Origin: Nautilus pompilius
Lineage: Eukaryota; Mollusca; Cephalopoda; Nautilida; Nautilidae
Direction: 5' to 3'
DNA: 64,000 bases
Assembly: GCA_018389105.1 (NCBI GenBank)
Contig: JACATO010002204.1
Coordinates: 2,046,001 to 2,110,000 of the forward strand
Both the position numbers and the translations under genes were made by a program. Numbering within the stretch: position 1 is the stretch's first letter; each line of letters starts with the position of its first letter. Shown piece by piece: positions 35,048 through 50,000 of the stretch. Below the pieces are notes generated by a model. The model saw nothing but the letters and a program-made list of their open reading frames with translations. It searched no databases and had not been told where the DNA came from.

Positions 35048-38000
35048 GTGGGTGTTATTTTTCTGTCGGAAGTAGATGGGTGCTGGTGGTGGGCGAGACG
35101 CTTACCCCCAGGTGGAATCGTCGCTAGATGGGCCGGCCGCCCGGCCGGTGGCTGTTCACGGCTCCTGCACGATTTATATTCGCTATTATTTCATCTCTTT
35201 TAAATTTTTTTTCTTAACAAAAAAAAAAAAAAAAAAAAAAAAGAAGAAGAGGAAATCGTCAGTTGGTCAGTCGGTCCCGTTCTAAACGACTACCAGTCGG
35301 TAATTTGCTGCCTCCTGTGCGGTTGCGGGATTTTATTGACAATGGCGACGACGATACGTCTTGGTTGGCGTTTGTTTTTGTTTTGTGGCTTATATCTGAT
35401 TAATTTCGCCGGTGTTGTTGTTGTTGCTGCTGCTGTTCCAGACACACATTACATCGAGTGTTGTTTGGACGCGAAATTATTCTTTTTCTTTCTTTTTTTT
35501 TTTTTTTCAAAATATTAATTATTAGACTAAAGTTTGCTCGCCCCAGTATCTGCGAGTCCAGTTGTCTCCAACTGAAGAAACCGTTTTTACCTTAGAAGAA
35601 GATAAATAATTCTGAAGTTGTAGTATTGTGCAGCTAGTAATACTAATATGGAACGGGATATAGCAGTGCTACCAAATAATAGAGAGATATCCATCCAGTG
35701 TAAATTTAATTTTCCACACCAGGTAAAAAGAAAAATAATGGAAAATAAAGAATTACAAACGTTATGGACCCTATTTGACTGATTATTAAAACCAAGTTTG
35801 TTTTAATTATCAGTTAGTAAAAATACTTCGATTCTTCCTTTTTTTTTTTGTAAACTATGATTGACTTGTTATATACTGGAAGCTGCTGTTGGCTTATATT
35901 AGGTTACTTTAATTGCTAACTTCTTGTTTGCTTGGATTCTCAGTTAAAAATAAGCCCCATAAATTCCTTGCAGAATGTACAGTATGTGAATAACTGTTCA
36001 GAAAGTTAGATATTTAAAGTGTGTGACTGTTTCCATTTACTTTCTGTTTACAAACGAAAGGGAGTGTGTAATGTTTTTAATTGTGCATGTAGGTTCAGTT
36101 TTCCACTTTAGTTTGTATAAAAATGTACAACTTGCATTTTTTTTTCCAATTCTTACAACTTTAATAAAGGTTACAGAGTCAATTATCTGCATATTGTACT
36201 GCATGTTTAATTTAGATTTCTTGTGTAAGGATTTTAGTCCAGAATTAAATTTATTAAGTTACCTTGACGGTGGTCAATGCATACATGTTTGTATGGCTTG
36301 CAAGAAATAAGACTTGTACACACTAAGAAAAATAAGAGTTACTAGACATTTTTTATCGCATTAAAACAAAAAAAAAATAATGAATGTAGTTTTAATAATA
36401 ATAATATTGAAGTTTCTTGAGACTACCTGAATTTGCCAAGTGACTTGTTGACTGAAGTTAATGCTTTCTGTCACAGATTCAAAAAGAATACCAAATTCAT
36501 TAAGTCCTGCATAAATGTAGTTTAGTACAAAAGAAGAAATATAAAAACATTGTTTCTCTTGTAATAGAATGACAAAATACTATGCATTTCTGAAAAATAA
36601 AAAAACAGTTTATAATTGTGTGTCCTAAAGTAGTATTTCCTTAATTTCTTGAACGTATCAGAAATTGTGATGAAATGTGGATACACAATTATGCTGCTAA
36701 AATAAACTAATATAGCCAACAGGTAGAAGTGGTATTTAATTTCTTGAAAAAGATACAACTACTTAACTGGCTGGCTGGCTGGAAAGGTCATTGCATTGAT
36801 CTTTGGGATGGATGGCATCAGTTATGCTGATTTATTTTATAGGAAACAAGTTTGTGCTTTTTATTTATTTAAAAAAAATTATAAGAGAAACCTAAATTTC
36901 TGTTAAGAGCTGATTTTCTCTCAAGGCCTGTCTGAATTTGGTTTATTAATTTTCATGCAATTAGCTGAGCTCTAATGCTGCTTTTATAACATTCTATTTT
37001 TCTGTACACCAATGCCTACAAGGGGGGAGTAACCCTGATGAGTAACACTTCTGATATTATCAAGGAAATCCTTTACTAGGAATTGATTTTTTAGGTGTGA
37101 GAGAAGACTGGAATGCCTGAAGAAAACTCATGTGGCCAGCTGGTAAAGAAGATCGAACAAAAGCTATGGCATGAGACATCAAACCAAATTCAAACAGTCA
37201 CTTAGAGCCTCTACTTAGTAGTCCAGTGGTAGATTACTGGTCTACCATGTTCCTGTATCTAATTAAGTGGAATTTTAAGTATCGGTACATTGTTGTCATT
37301 TTGAAAAAAATTTTAAATACTTTATTTCATCTAATGAGCAATTTCACAGTTATGGTGGGGTAATGTGTATGTATATATAGTAAAAGTAGTTAAAGAGATG
37401 TAATAACAATGTGTAAATCACTGATGATTATAGGAAGAACTCAAGGTTATCCAACCTTGAGGAATACTTTTCATTCTTTCATTTGCAGGATATTGCTACA
37501 AATGCAAAGGATTAAATATTGCACATTTTCCATTCAAATTTAGTGAAAAGGGAAAACACTTATTTCCAATTATTTGTTTAAACAGCTACTTGATAAATAA
37601 GTAGTGGAACAGTCCTTGCATAAAATTTGACTGTCTACATTAAGTATGACTATAAAAATAAACTAATTTGTTTGTGATCAAACTTTTTTTTTATTAGATA
37701 AGTTTTCACTTTAAAAAAATTGTCTGCAGAGAAGAAGATGAATTTTATTAATAAATTGAGTATTTAAATTGAATACTACAATCTTACTGTCTCCCCCCCA
37801 TTTTTTTTTATAAATTTAGGCTTTTGTTTTTTAACTGATTTAACTTTTATCTTTAATTGTTGATTTACTCAAACTAGTTTTGGGGCTCTGCAGACCCCCA
37901 CTTCTGAGGTTTGAAGCACAATTTTTTTTTTTCAAAATTTCATTTACATTCAAAATTTTAATTTTTTTTAAAACTGGTTTGCAGGGTGATGGTTATTTAT

Positions 38001-41000
38001 AAAATAAGTAAATTTCTATATTCTATATATAAAAATTGATTGATTTTTATCTGTCTACTTTAAACTTTCCTAAATTTATGAAAAGGGAACCAATCTGTTA
38101 CAGAAATGTAGACCTGACCTGACATCATTTTTATATATGAATACAAATACTACCAACACTGCTGTTGCAGCATATTTGCATAAATTCTGTTGATTCATCC
38201 CATGTTGCTCATACTTATATACTGCAAATAGTAGATGAGTATTGATTCCAATAAGTAGCCTATTATCTAATACCAGCTGGAGGAACACACCTTTAAATGT
38301 ATTGGTTTAAAGCTGTTTCTATAAATTATACCATAAAAAGTCTTCATCCTTTTGCCTTGACATGGTGGCATTCCTGTGTTCACTTACCTTATTTTAAACT
38401 TTATCTCAAGATTAAGTAAAATAATTTGGGGAGAATAAAAGTAAATGTTCATTTTTATGTGAAATAAATATATATTTTGCTGGTAACATTGATGTTTTCT
38501 GAACTCTGATTGAAAATAAATTGCTCTACAGTAATGGCATTCAGCAATCTTTATGTACAAAAAATAACCTCACTGCTTGTTTAAAGAAAGTATTCTTGCT
38601 GTTACAATAATTTGCTAGTGAATTTTAGTTCTTAAATATTCTTTGACCATGTGTAAAGTACACAAAAGTTTGCGTGCTAAGTTAAAGCTACACTAAAAAT
38701 TACAACATGACAACCAAAATGTTACACCTGTAGGACTACATAAGCGTAGGCAGTGAGATTATTGTAGTGTGGACTGTGGTGAATACTATGGTTCCTGGGC
38801 AGAAAATATCACACGACAAGTGTATAGAAACCAGTCTTAGTGAAGGCTACTCCATGCAGTAGATTGCAGCTTTACTTCATGCTTCAGGAGCTGTATGTAA
38901 CACCGTGAGTAGGATATGTAAAATTGATACTGTTGACAATGGAAACTGTTGAGGAAGAAAGTGCAAGCTCTCCAAGAGTACCATGTTAAGTATCCCAGAG
39001 TATGTTCTAGTAGAGACTTTGCAAATTACTTAGTCACAAGTTTGAGTGTTAACTAATTGAAGACCAGTTAAGTTATGCATTAGCATGAAATTTTATTGGT
39101 GTATGTGTAGCTACCAAAAAACCTTTGCTGAAAAGAAAACCAAATGGTAAATCTAAAATAGGCGATCAAACCTGGGGGGGTTCTTTTTACAGATGAGTCC
39201 AAGTTTAAACTGTTTGGCAATAATAAACAGCAATTTGCTTGAAGGTGGATTAGAAAGAAGTATGGCAGTTGGTGTACAACAGCTACAGTGAAGCATGGGG
39301 GTGGATAACCAAAGGTGTCAGAGATTTGCATAAAATCAAAGGTACACTGAATGCTGACAGGTACAAATCATGCCATTCCCTTAGGAAAACATCTTATTGG
39401 GTGGGGAATTATCTTCCAAAATAATAGTGACCCCAAGTATACAGCTGGTGAAAGAATTTCTTGAATGTAAAGCGACTGATGGAACACTCACAAAAATGCC
39501 TTGGTCTGCACAAAGTTCTCATATGAGCATCAGTGAGGCTATATTGGGCTATATGGCAACAAACATTGGATAGATTGTGGAAAGTGCTGCAGGATACTTG
39601 GAACAACATTCCAATACTACATGGATAATCCAAGTGGAAGCATGAACGATGCCATGCTTTATATAAAGCAAAGTGCTTGCGTAAATGTATTTGTTTTTGT
39701 ATATTTTCTGTAATAATACATTGTATGTATTATATGTTTCCCATTTGCAATTACTCATTTGTGCATATCCAATGTACTTTCATAATTATTTCCAATACTT
39801 ATTTAAAAAAGACTGTGGAAATTAGTAAACAATACTTATATTGAAATGGATAGTTTAGCTTTTAGTAAGTTTGTTACTGAACATGTTTGTCTTGAAAAAA
39901 AAAGTTTATACTCTGGCTATATTTATTCATTGTTTTAACGAAAAGAATAGTTTATTGGAATGCTTTTCCCAGTAAAATTGTTGAAGCTGGATGTTTATCT
40001 AGGGAGCAAAGAGACTGAGTTGTAAACTTCTTGTCCATTGTACTTGCTTTATTTTAGCACACATTATATTCGCAGTAATGAAGCATGCTTATCTTTATTT
40101 TGCTAAACAAAAGTTTTGTGCAATCTGTAGAGTTTCCTTTAGGGTTTTATGTATTGTTGGCAGATCACCTAATTTCCTACATTGAGTGTCTAGCCTGAAG
40201 GTGCTACAGCATGAGTTCAAAAGTATTTGATGGGGGCTGATAGATTATACCTCTAGAATTTGTTGTTGCTTTTTTTGGAAAATGTTGCCGTGTTGGTTGG
40301 TTATTTACACATGACAACATTGGACTTGTGAGAAATTGTTCTGTTTAATTTTATTTTATTTGCCACATTTACCTTAAGGATACAAATATGGACAGACAAC
40401 ATAGTGTTGACAGGTAAATGATCAGCTGGACCAAGTAACTTTTTCAGACAAATCTCTGATTAGCCTTAATTGTAATAATGCCTGTAAATGTGGTAAAACA
40501 CGTACAAAGTTAATTTGTCAAATGTCAGCACCAGGTCAGGGTTATAATTTTGGTGCGCACTATGTGATATGGTGAGAGGAATGTGTACCATGTAGATGGA
40601 AACATCCATGTTTTTGAAATGTATTAAAATTTGTAAAAAGTCACCTATGACCCAGATTAATGAGACATTGATGTCTTTATAAACCATATAGCTTTAGGAT
40701 AACAATGCTCCGGTTCATAGTGCAATTGTATATAACAGCTTTAATGCCATGATGTGGCTTGCACAATCTCCAGATCTCAACATTTTAAAAATTACAGCAT
40801 ATCTTAGAAAACCTGTATCAGCAGAATCTGTATTTTGATTGCCTCCCTACCTTGCCATGTCATTGCAATACCTTGTTCAGACAGGGGCTCATCAAATATT
40901 CAGATTAATTAGCATATTATAAGTACAGGGTATTTCTGAAACTAAGTCATACTGATAAAGAAATGAACACCATTTATTTTTCTAATGGTTTTGAGTCATT

Positions 41001-44000
41001 GCTATAGATTAATCTTAAAGCTGATTTGTTTTTTCTAATAAAAATCTTGTGCTGCCTCATGTTGAACAAGATGAAAATAGTACATCTTATGTTTTATCAT
41101 AGCATGTCATTTAAATTGGCCACATAATGGCAAGCCTGTGTGTAGATCAGCATTGGCCAAGCACTTGATTTATTATGCACATTTGCAAAAATTAGCATTT
41201 TAAGTATTAAAAAAAGAACAAAATATTACAGTTTGGCTTCTCATTTCATTGTGTTTTGCCCAGAACAGGCAAACAATTTTATCAGATAAATTTACATTTA
41301 GTTTTCTTGTGCATAATGTACAAGAAGCTGTCTTAAAAAATGTTTTTATTTCAACATGGTTCTTAGTCATTTATCATTAGATGAGAGTGATTAAGGTGAG
41401 GTTTATTTAAGATTTATGTAAACTTCAATGGAGCAATGCTCATTAGCTGGATTAGATCTGTGCCACTATTTTTCTATTTGTAAACTTCTGTGTATTTTTA
41501 ATCAGTCTCAATTATGCTTTAGAAACATCAGAGTGGTTGTCTATTATCAGTCTTATTATCAAGTGTTTAGAGACCAGTAATCTCCTTTTGGATCAGCTAG
41601 AGAATGTTTTGTTTGTTTAGCTGAAATTAACCCTTTGTGACATTATTATGTTTTAATCTTGGCCAAGTGATAATGTTTAATAGTGAGTTCATTTAAAAAA
41701 TTTTTTTCTGCTTTGTTGTACATGTGTAGTGGTTTCATCCTAACTACTTAAAATTAAGCATTTTTAAAAATACGGTTTGAGAATCCCTTATCCAAAATCT
41801 TTGGGGGCCAAATTTGTTTCAGATTTTGGAATATAAATATACCAGCTTAATTTCGTAGCTAACCAACTGAGGAGTGGGGACTGGGCACATGTTCATTTAC
41901 AACATAACTGCATATGGATACATATAGCCTACAGGTAGTTTTATGCAATATTTTAAAATCATTTTGTGATGAAACCATAAGAAAAAGATGTACATTTAAC
42001 CATCAGAAAGATAAGCTATCACTACAGTAGGCCTGCTGGTACTGTAGGGGTATTTGCAGGCTTTTTCGACATTTGAAAGTATATTCACACCACCAACAAA
42101 GCACAGATGTGGCACAAAAATTACAGTGAGTAATGTGTGTACATCAAGTGTGTTGGGACCTGCATGTCGCCCAGGAACCTTCTGGAATTTTCCCCTGAAG
42201 GTGCTCCAAAAATATTTTGGATTTTGGTGCTTTTCGTTTTTCAGAATTTTGGTTAAAGAATTGTCAACCTGTACATATTTCTGCCAACTTTGTAAAAGAA
42301 GTTTACTTTTCAGTATCTAATATGTTTACAGGAGGGAGGGAAACAATACAGCTAGTATGTGTGGAAAAAAATGGATATAAAATACAAATGAAGTGTGCTA
42401 GAACTGTATCTTGTTTAAAAATGAAATGCTGCATAGTACAGTTATGTGTTGTTATAAGGGAGACTGTTTGGTTATTATGCAAGCAATCAGAAAGTGCCAA
42501 CACCTATAGAAAGACTATACTTTTATGGTCTGTGATATCATTGTAGTATGGTGAACATTTATGGCACCTGAGAAGGAAATATCATATCAGCATATATAAA
42601 TCAAAGTGTTAGCTAGAGTAAAGGTTACTTCATACAACAGATTGCAGCTTGATTTTTTTTTCAAAAGGAGCAGTATATAAGACCCTGAGGCAGATCCATG
42701 AAACTTGTACAGTTGACAATAGATGTGATTGATGAAGAAAGCCTAAACTATCCAAAATTGATGTTAAGTACCCAGAATATGTTCTCTAGGTGACAGATGA
42801 CAAGCTGGTAGACATCTTAAGAATGATCTAGCTACAAATATAAGTAATAAGGTTTCTTCAAGATCAGTAAAATGCACATTAACATGAAATGGTTTCAGTA
42901 GTTGTGTAGCTGATTGAAAAACATTTCTGAGGAGAGGCAGCCAAATGGCTAGGGTGAAATGGGAAATAGCAGTGAACAGTAGAATGACCAAAACTGGAAG
43001 AAGATGCTCTTTATGGATAGTTCAAACTTTAATTTATTTAGCAATAATTAATGGTAGTTTGTTTGAAGGCAGACTGGTGAATAGTATAGCAGTCAGTTTA
43101 AAAACAGCTAAAGTGAAGCATGGGGCTGGATCAATACAAGTGTAGGGCTACATATTACCAAAGGGTGCCATAGATTTGCATAAAATTTAAGGTACAGTGT
43201 ACTGATTACTGACAGGTACAGGCAGGTTCTCATCCATCATGTCATTCCCTTAGAAAGATATCTCATTGAGTGGAGATTCATCTTCCAAAATGATGTCCCC
43301 CAAACATAGTTTTTCACCACACTGGCTATCTTGAATGTAAAGGAACTGATGAAACAAACACTTGCAAAGATGCCTTGACCTGTATGAACAACATTGAGGC
43401 TGTATGTGAATATATGGCTACTGGGAAAGGCAAACAGCAACCAGACACCTTGGATGTATTGTGGAAAGTGCTACAGGATAATTGGAACATTCCACAGTCC
43501 TACATTGATAACCTGTATCAAAGCCTGAAAACAAGGTATCGTGTTCTATATAAACCAGAGTGCTATCATAAATACTTATGGACTGGATAACATTCATTTT
43601 GTTTTGTATATTTTCTGTAATAATGTATCGTTTATGTATTATATACATCTCTCATTTATAATACTGTACATACAGCTAATATACATGTAAGTAAATGATT
43701 TGCTAATTCATTTAAGATTTACTTGATACTATACTCGTATTAATTTTTCTTTTAAAGCAATTATTATTTACATACACATAAAACACTCAAAATTTTTCCC
43801 CCCTCCAAAAAGATAACTTTTAAAAATTTTTTAAAAAGTAAACATTACAATATTTTTTAAAATAAGAATAGTCCATGCTTAATTTGCTGCTTAAGACAGT
43901 TTATCTTCATTATTACATATTGAAGGGGATTTGTTAACATTTCTGGATTATGTAATATTTTAGTTTTCTGGGAAACGTTAGTGCATCAGTAGTTTGATGG

Positions 44001-47000
44001 TATAGCTGGTTTTTAGTTATCCATATTGAAACTGTAACATACTTACCTCCATACAAGATGGATGGAATCCAATTAGAATATGCTTGCCAGTATTCACTTA
44101 ATTAGCATATAGTAGGTGATGATAAAACTAAGAAGAAGAAAATGTTACAGGTAGGTGAAGCTGTCTCAGAATATGTATTAAAAAGCAACCTAACAATTAC
44201 AATCATATTTTGAAAAAACAAACATTTAGTATATTTCTAATATGCTGCTGGTAATTCCCATCTTATTATCTTAAATTTAATTAATGGTATTCTGTAAATT
44301 GGTCAAAGTGAACAAAATGCTACCATAGTAGAAACCTCATTTTTACAGGATGCTTTCTTTTTTTATTTCAGAGATGCTTAGCATGGTTGCTTTAATTCTG
44401 TTTGTTTGTTTGTTTCATTGAATACAGATTTTAGTTTAGGGGGAATAACCTAGTAAACCAAAGAAATGATGGCTCAGTTGTGTCTTTTAGAATAGCTGAA
44501 AAGATTTCTTTTTATTCAGTGTCAGTCAGGATAGAGGTGGAAAAAACTTGCCTGATGTAATTTTTTAGTGGCTTTGGGCAAATGGTGAGCATATCTGTAT
44601 AGGAGGCCCTTAGATGGGATAGATTGGTAATTTTGGCGTAAGGAAAAGCACCAGAACATTTTCTTTCTCTGGTTGTTTACTATATAATTTTTTTCTTGGC
44701 ATTGTTCATTTCTGGATTCTCATTTAATTTTAAAAAGTAGGTTTTTTTATTCTCCTTTTATCTTTTACATTGCCAGACTACATGACAGTAGTGGAATTAA
44801 TTATGGAAATAACAGATATAACAATGAATCCATTTCCTTAATGTTTTTCCTAAATTTTTAAATATCATTTCATTTATTCTGTAGATTGAATTTACTTGCA
44901 TCTATTGCTGGTTTGTTTTTTTTTTAAATTAAATATTTAAATGTGTACTTCTGTCTTGTAGAGACTTAGTTCACTTGAACTGGCATGCCCTCTTTATATT
45001 ACATGGAACTTCCTATAGTTTATTTGAGCTTTTTGGTTGATATTTGGCCGTTTTTGTTTCCATGTATTCCCATATAGTCTCTATAACATTCATATTTAGG
45101 CAAATCAGTCGAAGTTAAGAATCCATCATCAACTTTATTAAAGCTAATTTTTTCACTTATATGAATTTGTTATGGATCATTATTATGTCACAGTAGTACT
45201 TCATAATGAATAAGCATCTGTTTATATTTGCTACCTGTCAGGTTATCTATCCTAAACTTTAATCAGTTTTCCAAACCCTGTGCTTTGAATTGCATTTCCA
45301 GACCCAAATGAATCAACTAACATAACCCTTTTGAAGCTTTTAATATTGCTCTCTTCCTCCAAACATACTGCCACCAGTGGTTTTTAGATATTCATCTGTA
45401 AAAAGAAGGGTTTTCCTTTTTTTTTTTTCTTTTAGCCATTTCAATTTTGAACCTGATTTCATGTACGGATAAGTTAATGTTTTATGAACCAGCCTGTACT
45501 GGATGTAGTTCATGAGCAAGTTCTTTCCCAGATTTGTATTTGTTCTATAATGACGACACCCATAAATAGCCACAGCCTTTTCAATTATTCACACTATCAG
45601 TTTCCTCAAACTTTTAAAGAATTTTGCACTTGTATTTTTTCAGGTAATAACCTTGAATGGCCTGCACATCAATTAGATATAAACATGTTTCTCTGTATTA
45701 GCCAGATGAATTTCTTATCACATTCGAAGAATTCTAGTATTGCTGGTAGAACATGTAGTACTTACCTGTATGTATGTGAATTAGTACTGAGCAGTTAGTT
45801 AGAATATTTTATTATCAATAACATTATTTATTTAGTTGCATCAGATCGATCATTTAAAGTTTTATTTATAATCCGATAGTGATGTTTAGTTAAATTTCTC
45901 GTTGCCAACCCTTTTATTATAATTTTGTCTGCCTTACTAAAAATTCTATGTATGATAATTTTCCTCATTGTATGCCTGCTTATTATTTTTACATTTTAAA
46001 ATATTTCTATTGCATTAACACTAGTGAAATTAATTGGGAAATTCAAATATTTTATTTTTGTCAAAAGCCATTGTCTACCGTGATCTAATACTCGGCTGGA
46101 ATGTCTGTTTAAGAATGTGACAGCATGAAATTATTCAAGAATATATTTCATGTTTATCAGAATTTACTTTTTAATAGTAAAGATCATAATAATGAAAGAC
46201 AAAAATAGATATTAAAATAATATAATTCCCACCTCTCCCTCACCAAAAAAAAAAAAAAAACAAAGTCTCAATCTTAGCTTGAATATTGTTATCAAGAAAA
46301 AGAGATTAAGAAAATTGTTCCTTTCTGTTTGTTGTTAAGGGATTTGTTCTAATGTAAACCCTGCATTTGTTTATGTTGGTATTTAAATTTATTTTAGGAG
46401 TTATCTGGCATTATCCAGATTCTAAATCCAGAAGGAAAACAAAAAATTAACTTTGATGACTTTTGTCAGGGTGTACAAAAGATCCTCAGGTTACATAAAA
46501 AAGGTGAGTGATGCTTAAAGTATGCATGTGTGAGAGACTGACTCTTGGCATTTTTTAATTTTATTTTTGTTGGTTAGTATTGAAATGAGCTAGGTAGGTT
46601 AAATAAAGAAGAAAAATAGAACAGAGAATAAGGGAGTTCTAAGTGTGTTTTCTTTGTTTGAGCATATAACTATTGCTTCATACAGTAAAATCTTGGTTGG
46701 TTTATTTAAAGGATAGTTGAGAAGAAAACTTTCTTATTTTAAGTATTATCATCTTGATTTTATTCATTACTTGACAGCTTTAGTTAATCAGTCAGAAATT
46801 TCCAAAGGGCTACAATCCATCATACAATCTGAAAGAAACTCATGATGAAATTTTATAACAAATGACTGTTTTCTTTATGCGGTGGGTTGACATGGACTAA
46901 TAGTATCTGCTAGACCTGTTCTGGCGTCAGCTACAGTTCAGTGTGTATGCTAGGTGTCCAACTGCATGGTTGCAATATATTGGTGGTAGTTATGTATTTT

Positions 47001-50000
47001 TACATTTGACATTTTTTCCAGCTGAACTACTAGTTGGTATGTTCATGCCATGAATGTTTATTTTTTATATCCATATAATGCATGTATTGTTTTCTGATAT
47101 TGTTAGTCCTTGATTATGACTATTATTTAAAACAGCATTTTTTAAAACAGTAGTGTATTTTATTATTTCAAGGAAAATACATTAATCTAGAAATATGGAT
47201 TCTCAGTTGGTGCATTTTGTATTGGCTATACCTATAACATCTTCACTGATTTAGGTTAATTAAAGCATTGATTGATTAGATACTGAAATACTTTTGGGCT
47301 TTTCCAAGTCTGGTAGGCATTACGTTTGTATGATACTTAAATTGATCTAGGAAATTTGTCGACATGAAAACCTTTTTTGGTTGCTATACCTGTTATGTGA
47401 AAATATTGCCATTTAATAGTACAAAAATTACTAAATGTGTCATGTTATTCAATTTTCAGTTTGCCAATATTGTATTTTTCAAAGCTACATCCCTTTATTT
47501 AAATAGTCTGCTCGTACTGAATCCGGGTTATTATTTGTACATTATAGGCCAACTGGTTTGGACCTAAGTAGCCTACTTTTTTTTTTTCCTGTTTATTTTT
47601 ATCTTTAGTATTGACATTAATCACAAGTGTTGTTGCAGATTTTCTGGAGATAAATCCCAAAAGAAAATGGCTTGATGGCTTAGAGGATGACACCATAAAC
47701 ACAGAGGTAAGGACGAGTTTGATTTGTTGTTTTGTTTTTTTATCCTAGAGGTAAAGTATTTTTATTATTTTTAATTTTTTTTCTTCTGACATTTATCCAT
47801 TCTACTAATTGTGTGTTGGTCACGGTGAGTTATTCATTGTCATAGGTATGCCTGGAAACCAAACGTTCAGTGTGTAATAAAACTACTCTGGTGTTTAAGT
47901 TGTGTTACACCTACTGAATTCTTACAGTCATGTAATGTTACTGTAAATACCATATCTGCTGTTCTGCTTTATTATGTACTTTTATTCTCTCTATTAATGT
48001 TATTTTCAATATCAGTTTATCTAATGCATTTTTTACAATTTTAAATGGGTAATTTTTAAGTCTAATAGTTTAAAATGTATTTTTTTTTTCATTTGAACTA
48101 GAAAATTTATATAAATTTTTTTAATATAACTTTTTCTTTTAGAATTTACACTCAATAACTGGATGTTTTATCATAGATCAGTCATCTTGGATTTCCACCA
48201 GGTTTTGCATTGTTGACAAATGCACAAGATGATAAAGAGATGTAGATCTGATATTGGATCAATACAAAAAAAAAGCTGCTAAATGTATTAAGCATAAGAA
48301 TAAGATTAGTGTTGCTATGGGAATTTAGGTTATTTTCCTTAATTCTATTATTTTTTTCCAGAAGAGATTTGCTGCCTTCAGTTTTTATTCTTTCATTGTA
48401 TGTTATGTAAGCTACTAGGATTTCTGTTTTTTCTCAGCATCAAGAAACTTCAGAAACTAGCAATACTACATATTCAGAATATGACATCAACACAGATGAA
48501 GATGCAGTTGCATTAAACACTGATCTAATCTCATTAGACAGATCAGTGTTAGGTGACGTTTGCTTGCAACTACCCATAACATCCGAAGATGATAGGGACA
48601 GTGCCATCAGTGGTAAATCATCTGAAATAAACGAAAACAGGTGAGCTGCTTTCAATACTTATGATGTTGGGATGTGGGTGGAAATAAATCATGATTTACC
48701 ATAGTGTTTTATTATTTGCCAATCCCCAAATTTAATTTCTTCACTTCTTAATCTAGGCAGTTTCTTTGTATACTTTATTATAATTTATTTTCTTATCGCA
48801 AAGTTTTTCGATAGATATTCTTTATCATTAGTTAATGTGTCATAATACAAGGTGCATGTTTTTTTATGAGTACCTTAGGGAAAATTGTTATTCAAAATAA
48901 ATGTTTATCTTTTGAAGTAGCATCCCTTTCTGAGCATAAAAAATATGTATTTAGAAAAAAGGGCAAGATGGATTCTGGAGAACTTCTTTCGTACTATAGA
49001 CTTGTACAAGATTTGCGGTGTTGATTTTAAAGAACAGATTTATCAGTTCATTTTCTATGTTTAAGTGCACATTTTTATAGTATTTATTTACATTTACTTG
49101 ATATAATATAACTAGGTAAAGGTATCAATTGCCTGTAGTCAGTTGTCAGAAAACAATTTTTTTTTCTTTTTAGTTATACATCTGCTTCATGAATATTTAA
49201 TATTCCTTTCTTTTATATCCACAATCTTTCCTTATTCTGACTATTGGGGTCTTTGTCATAAATGAAATAGCTCCTCAAGCTGTTGATGTACTTTAAATTA
49301 GTGCAAATTAGGAAAGTAAATTATGTCATTATCACTTTATGCCATAATAGTGGTAGCTAACTCTTAGTGCTCTAATTGTTCTACCAGAAAATTCATTTAA
49401 CCGCATATATTATAATTTATTTGCAAATTTAATAGAGTATTGCCATTTAGAGTTAGCCCATACTATTTGTCCACATAGTTTCCTATTTTGCTACATTTGT
49501 ATCTTTGGTCAGAGCATTGATCTCTACTAAATAAACAAATATATTCATCCAATTAATGACTATTTATAAGATGCAGGCTTCAAAATTCTAAAACTTACAA
49601 TGAAAACGGATTCGGAAAGTAAAAGTTTGCATTGAAGTGACTTCTAGTTAATAAATTTACCTTATCTGTTGTACACTTCTACTAACCTCTGCTTTCTTTT
49701 CCTTCTTCCTCTCATGTCTATTAATTCTATTGAGAACTTTTTTTGCCTAATTATCATGTAAGAGTTATTATTTAAAAAAAGAAAAGCAAATCAGTTTATT
49801 TTGAAATAAATAATTCTCTACATTTTTTTAGGAATTGATAAACTTTACTTATATCTTTTGTAACAATATCAATGAACAAAGATATTTGTTTATTTTTAGT
49901 CGCCACGAAATTACAGATGAAGATAATTATGAAGATTTTGGAGAAGCTGAAGAATTAGAATCCCAGTCTGAAGCAGATTCACCATCCTATTCTAGAGGTC

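Larger units (their letters stand above)
35048..46397 (+). other. FIP gene intron 1 (11.3 kb)
   Basis: Hosts most of the mobile sequence in the window, listed separately: a SINE, two related Tc1 copies, a third Tc1-type relic, an inverted-repeat element and a possible transposase remnant. Also an alternative first-exon candidate at 35648-35722. The remaining parts (35730-37000, 37270-38650, 43700-45600, 45800-46390) are AT-rich with nothing recognised. Confidence 0.6.

Noticed and set aside
35336..35518. 60-codon frame with a hydrophobic, signal-like start
   Set aside because: Ends in low-complexity Phe runs from a poly-T tract, no homology; likely chance within the FIP intron or 5' region.
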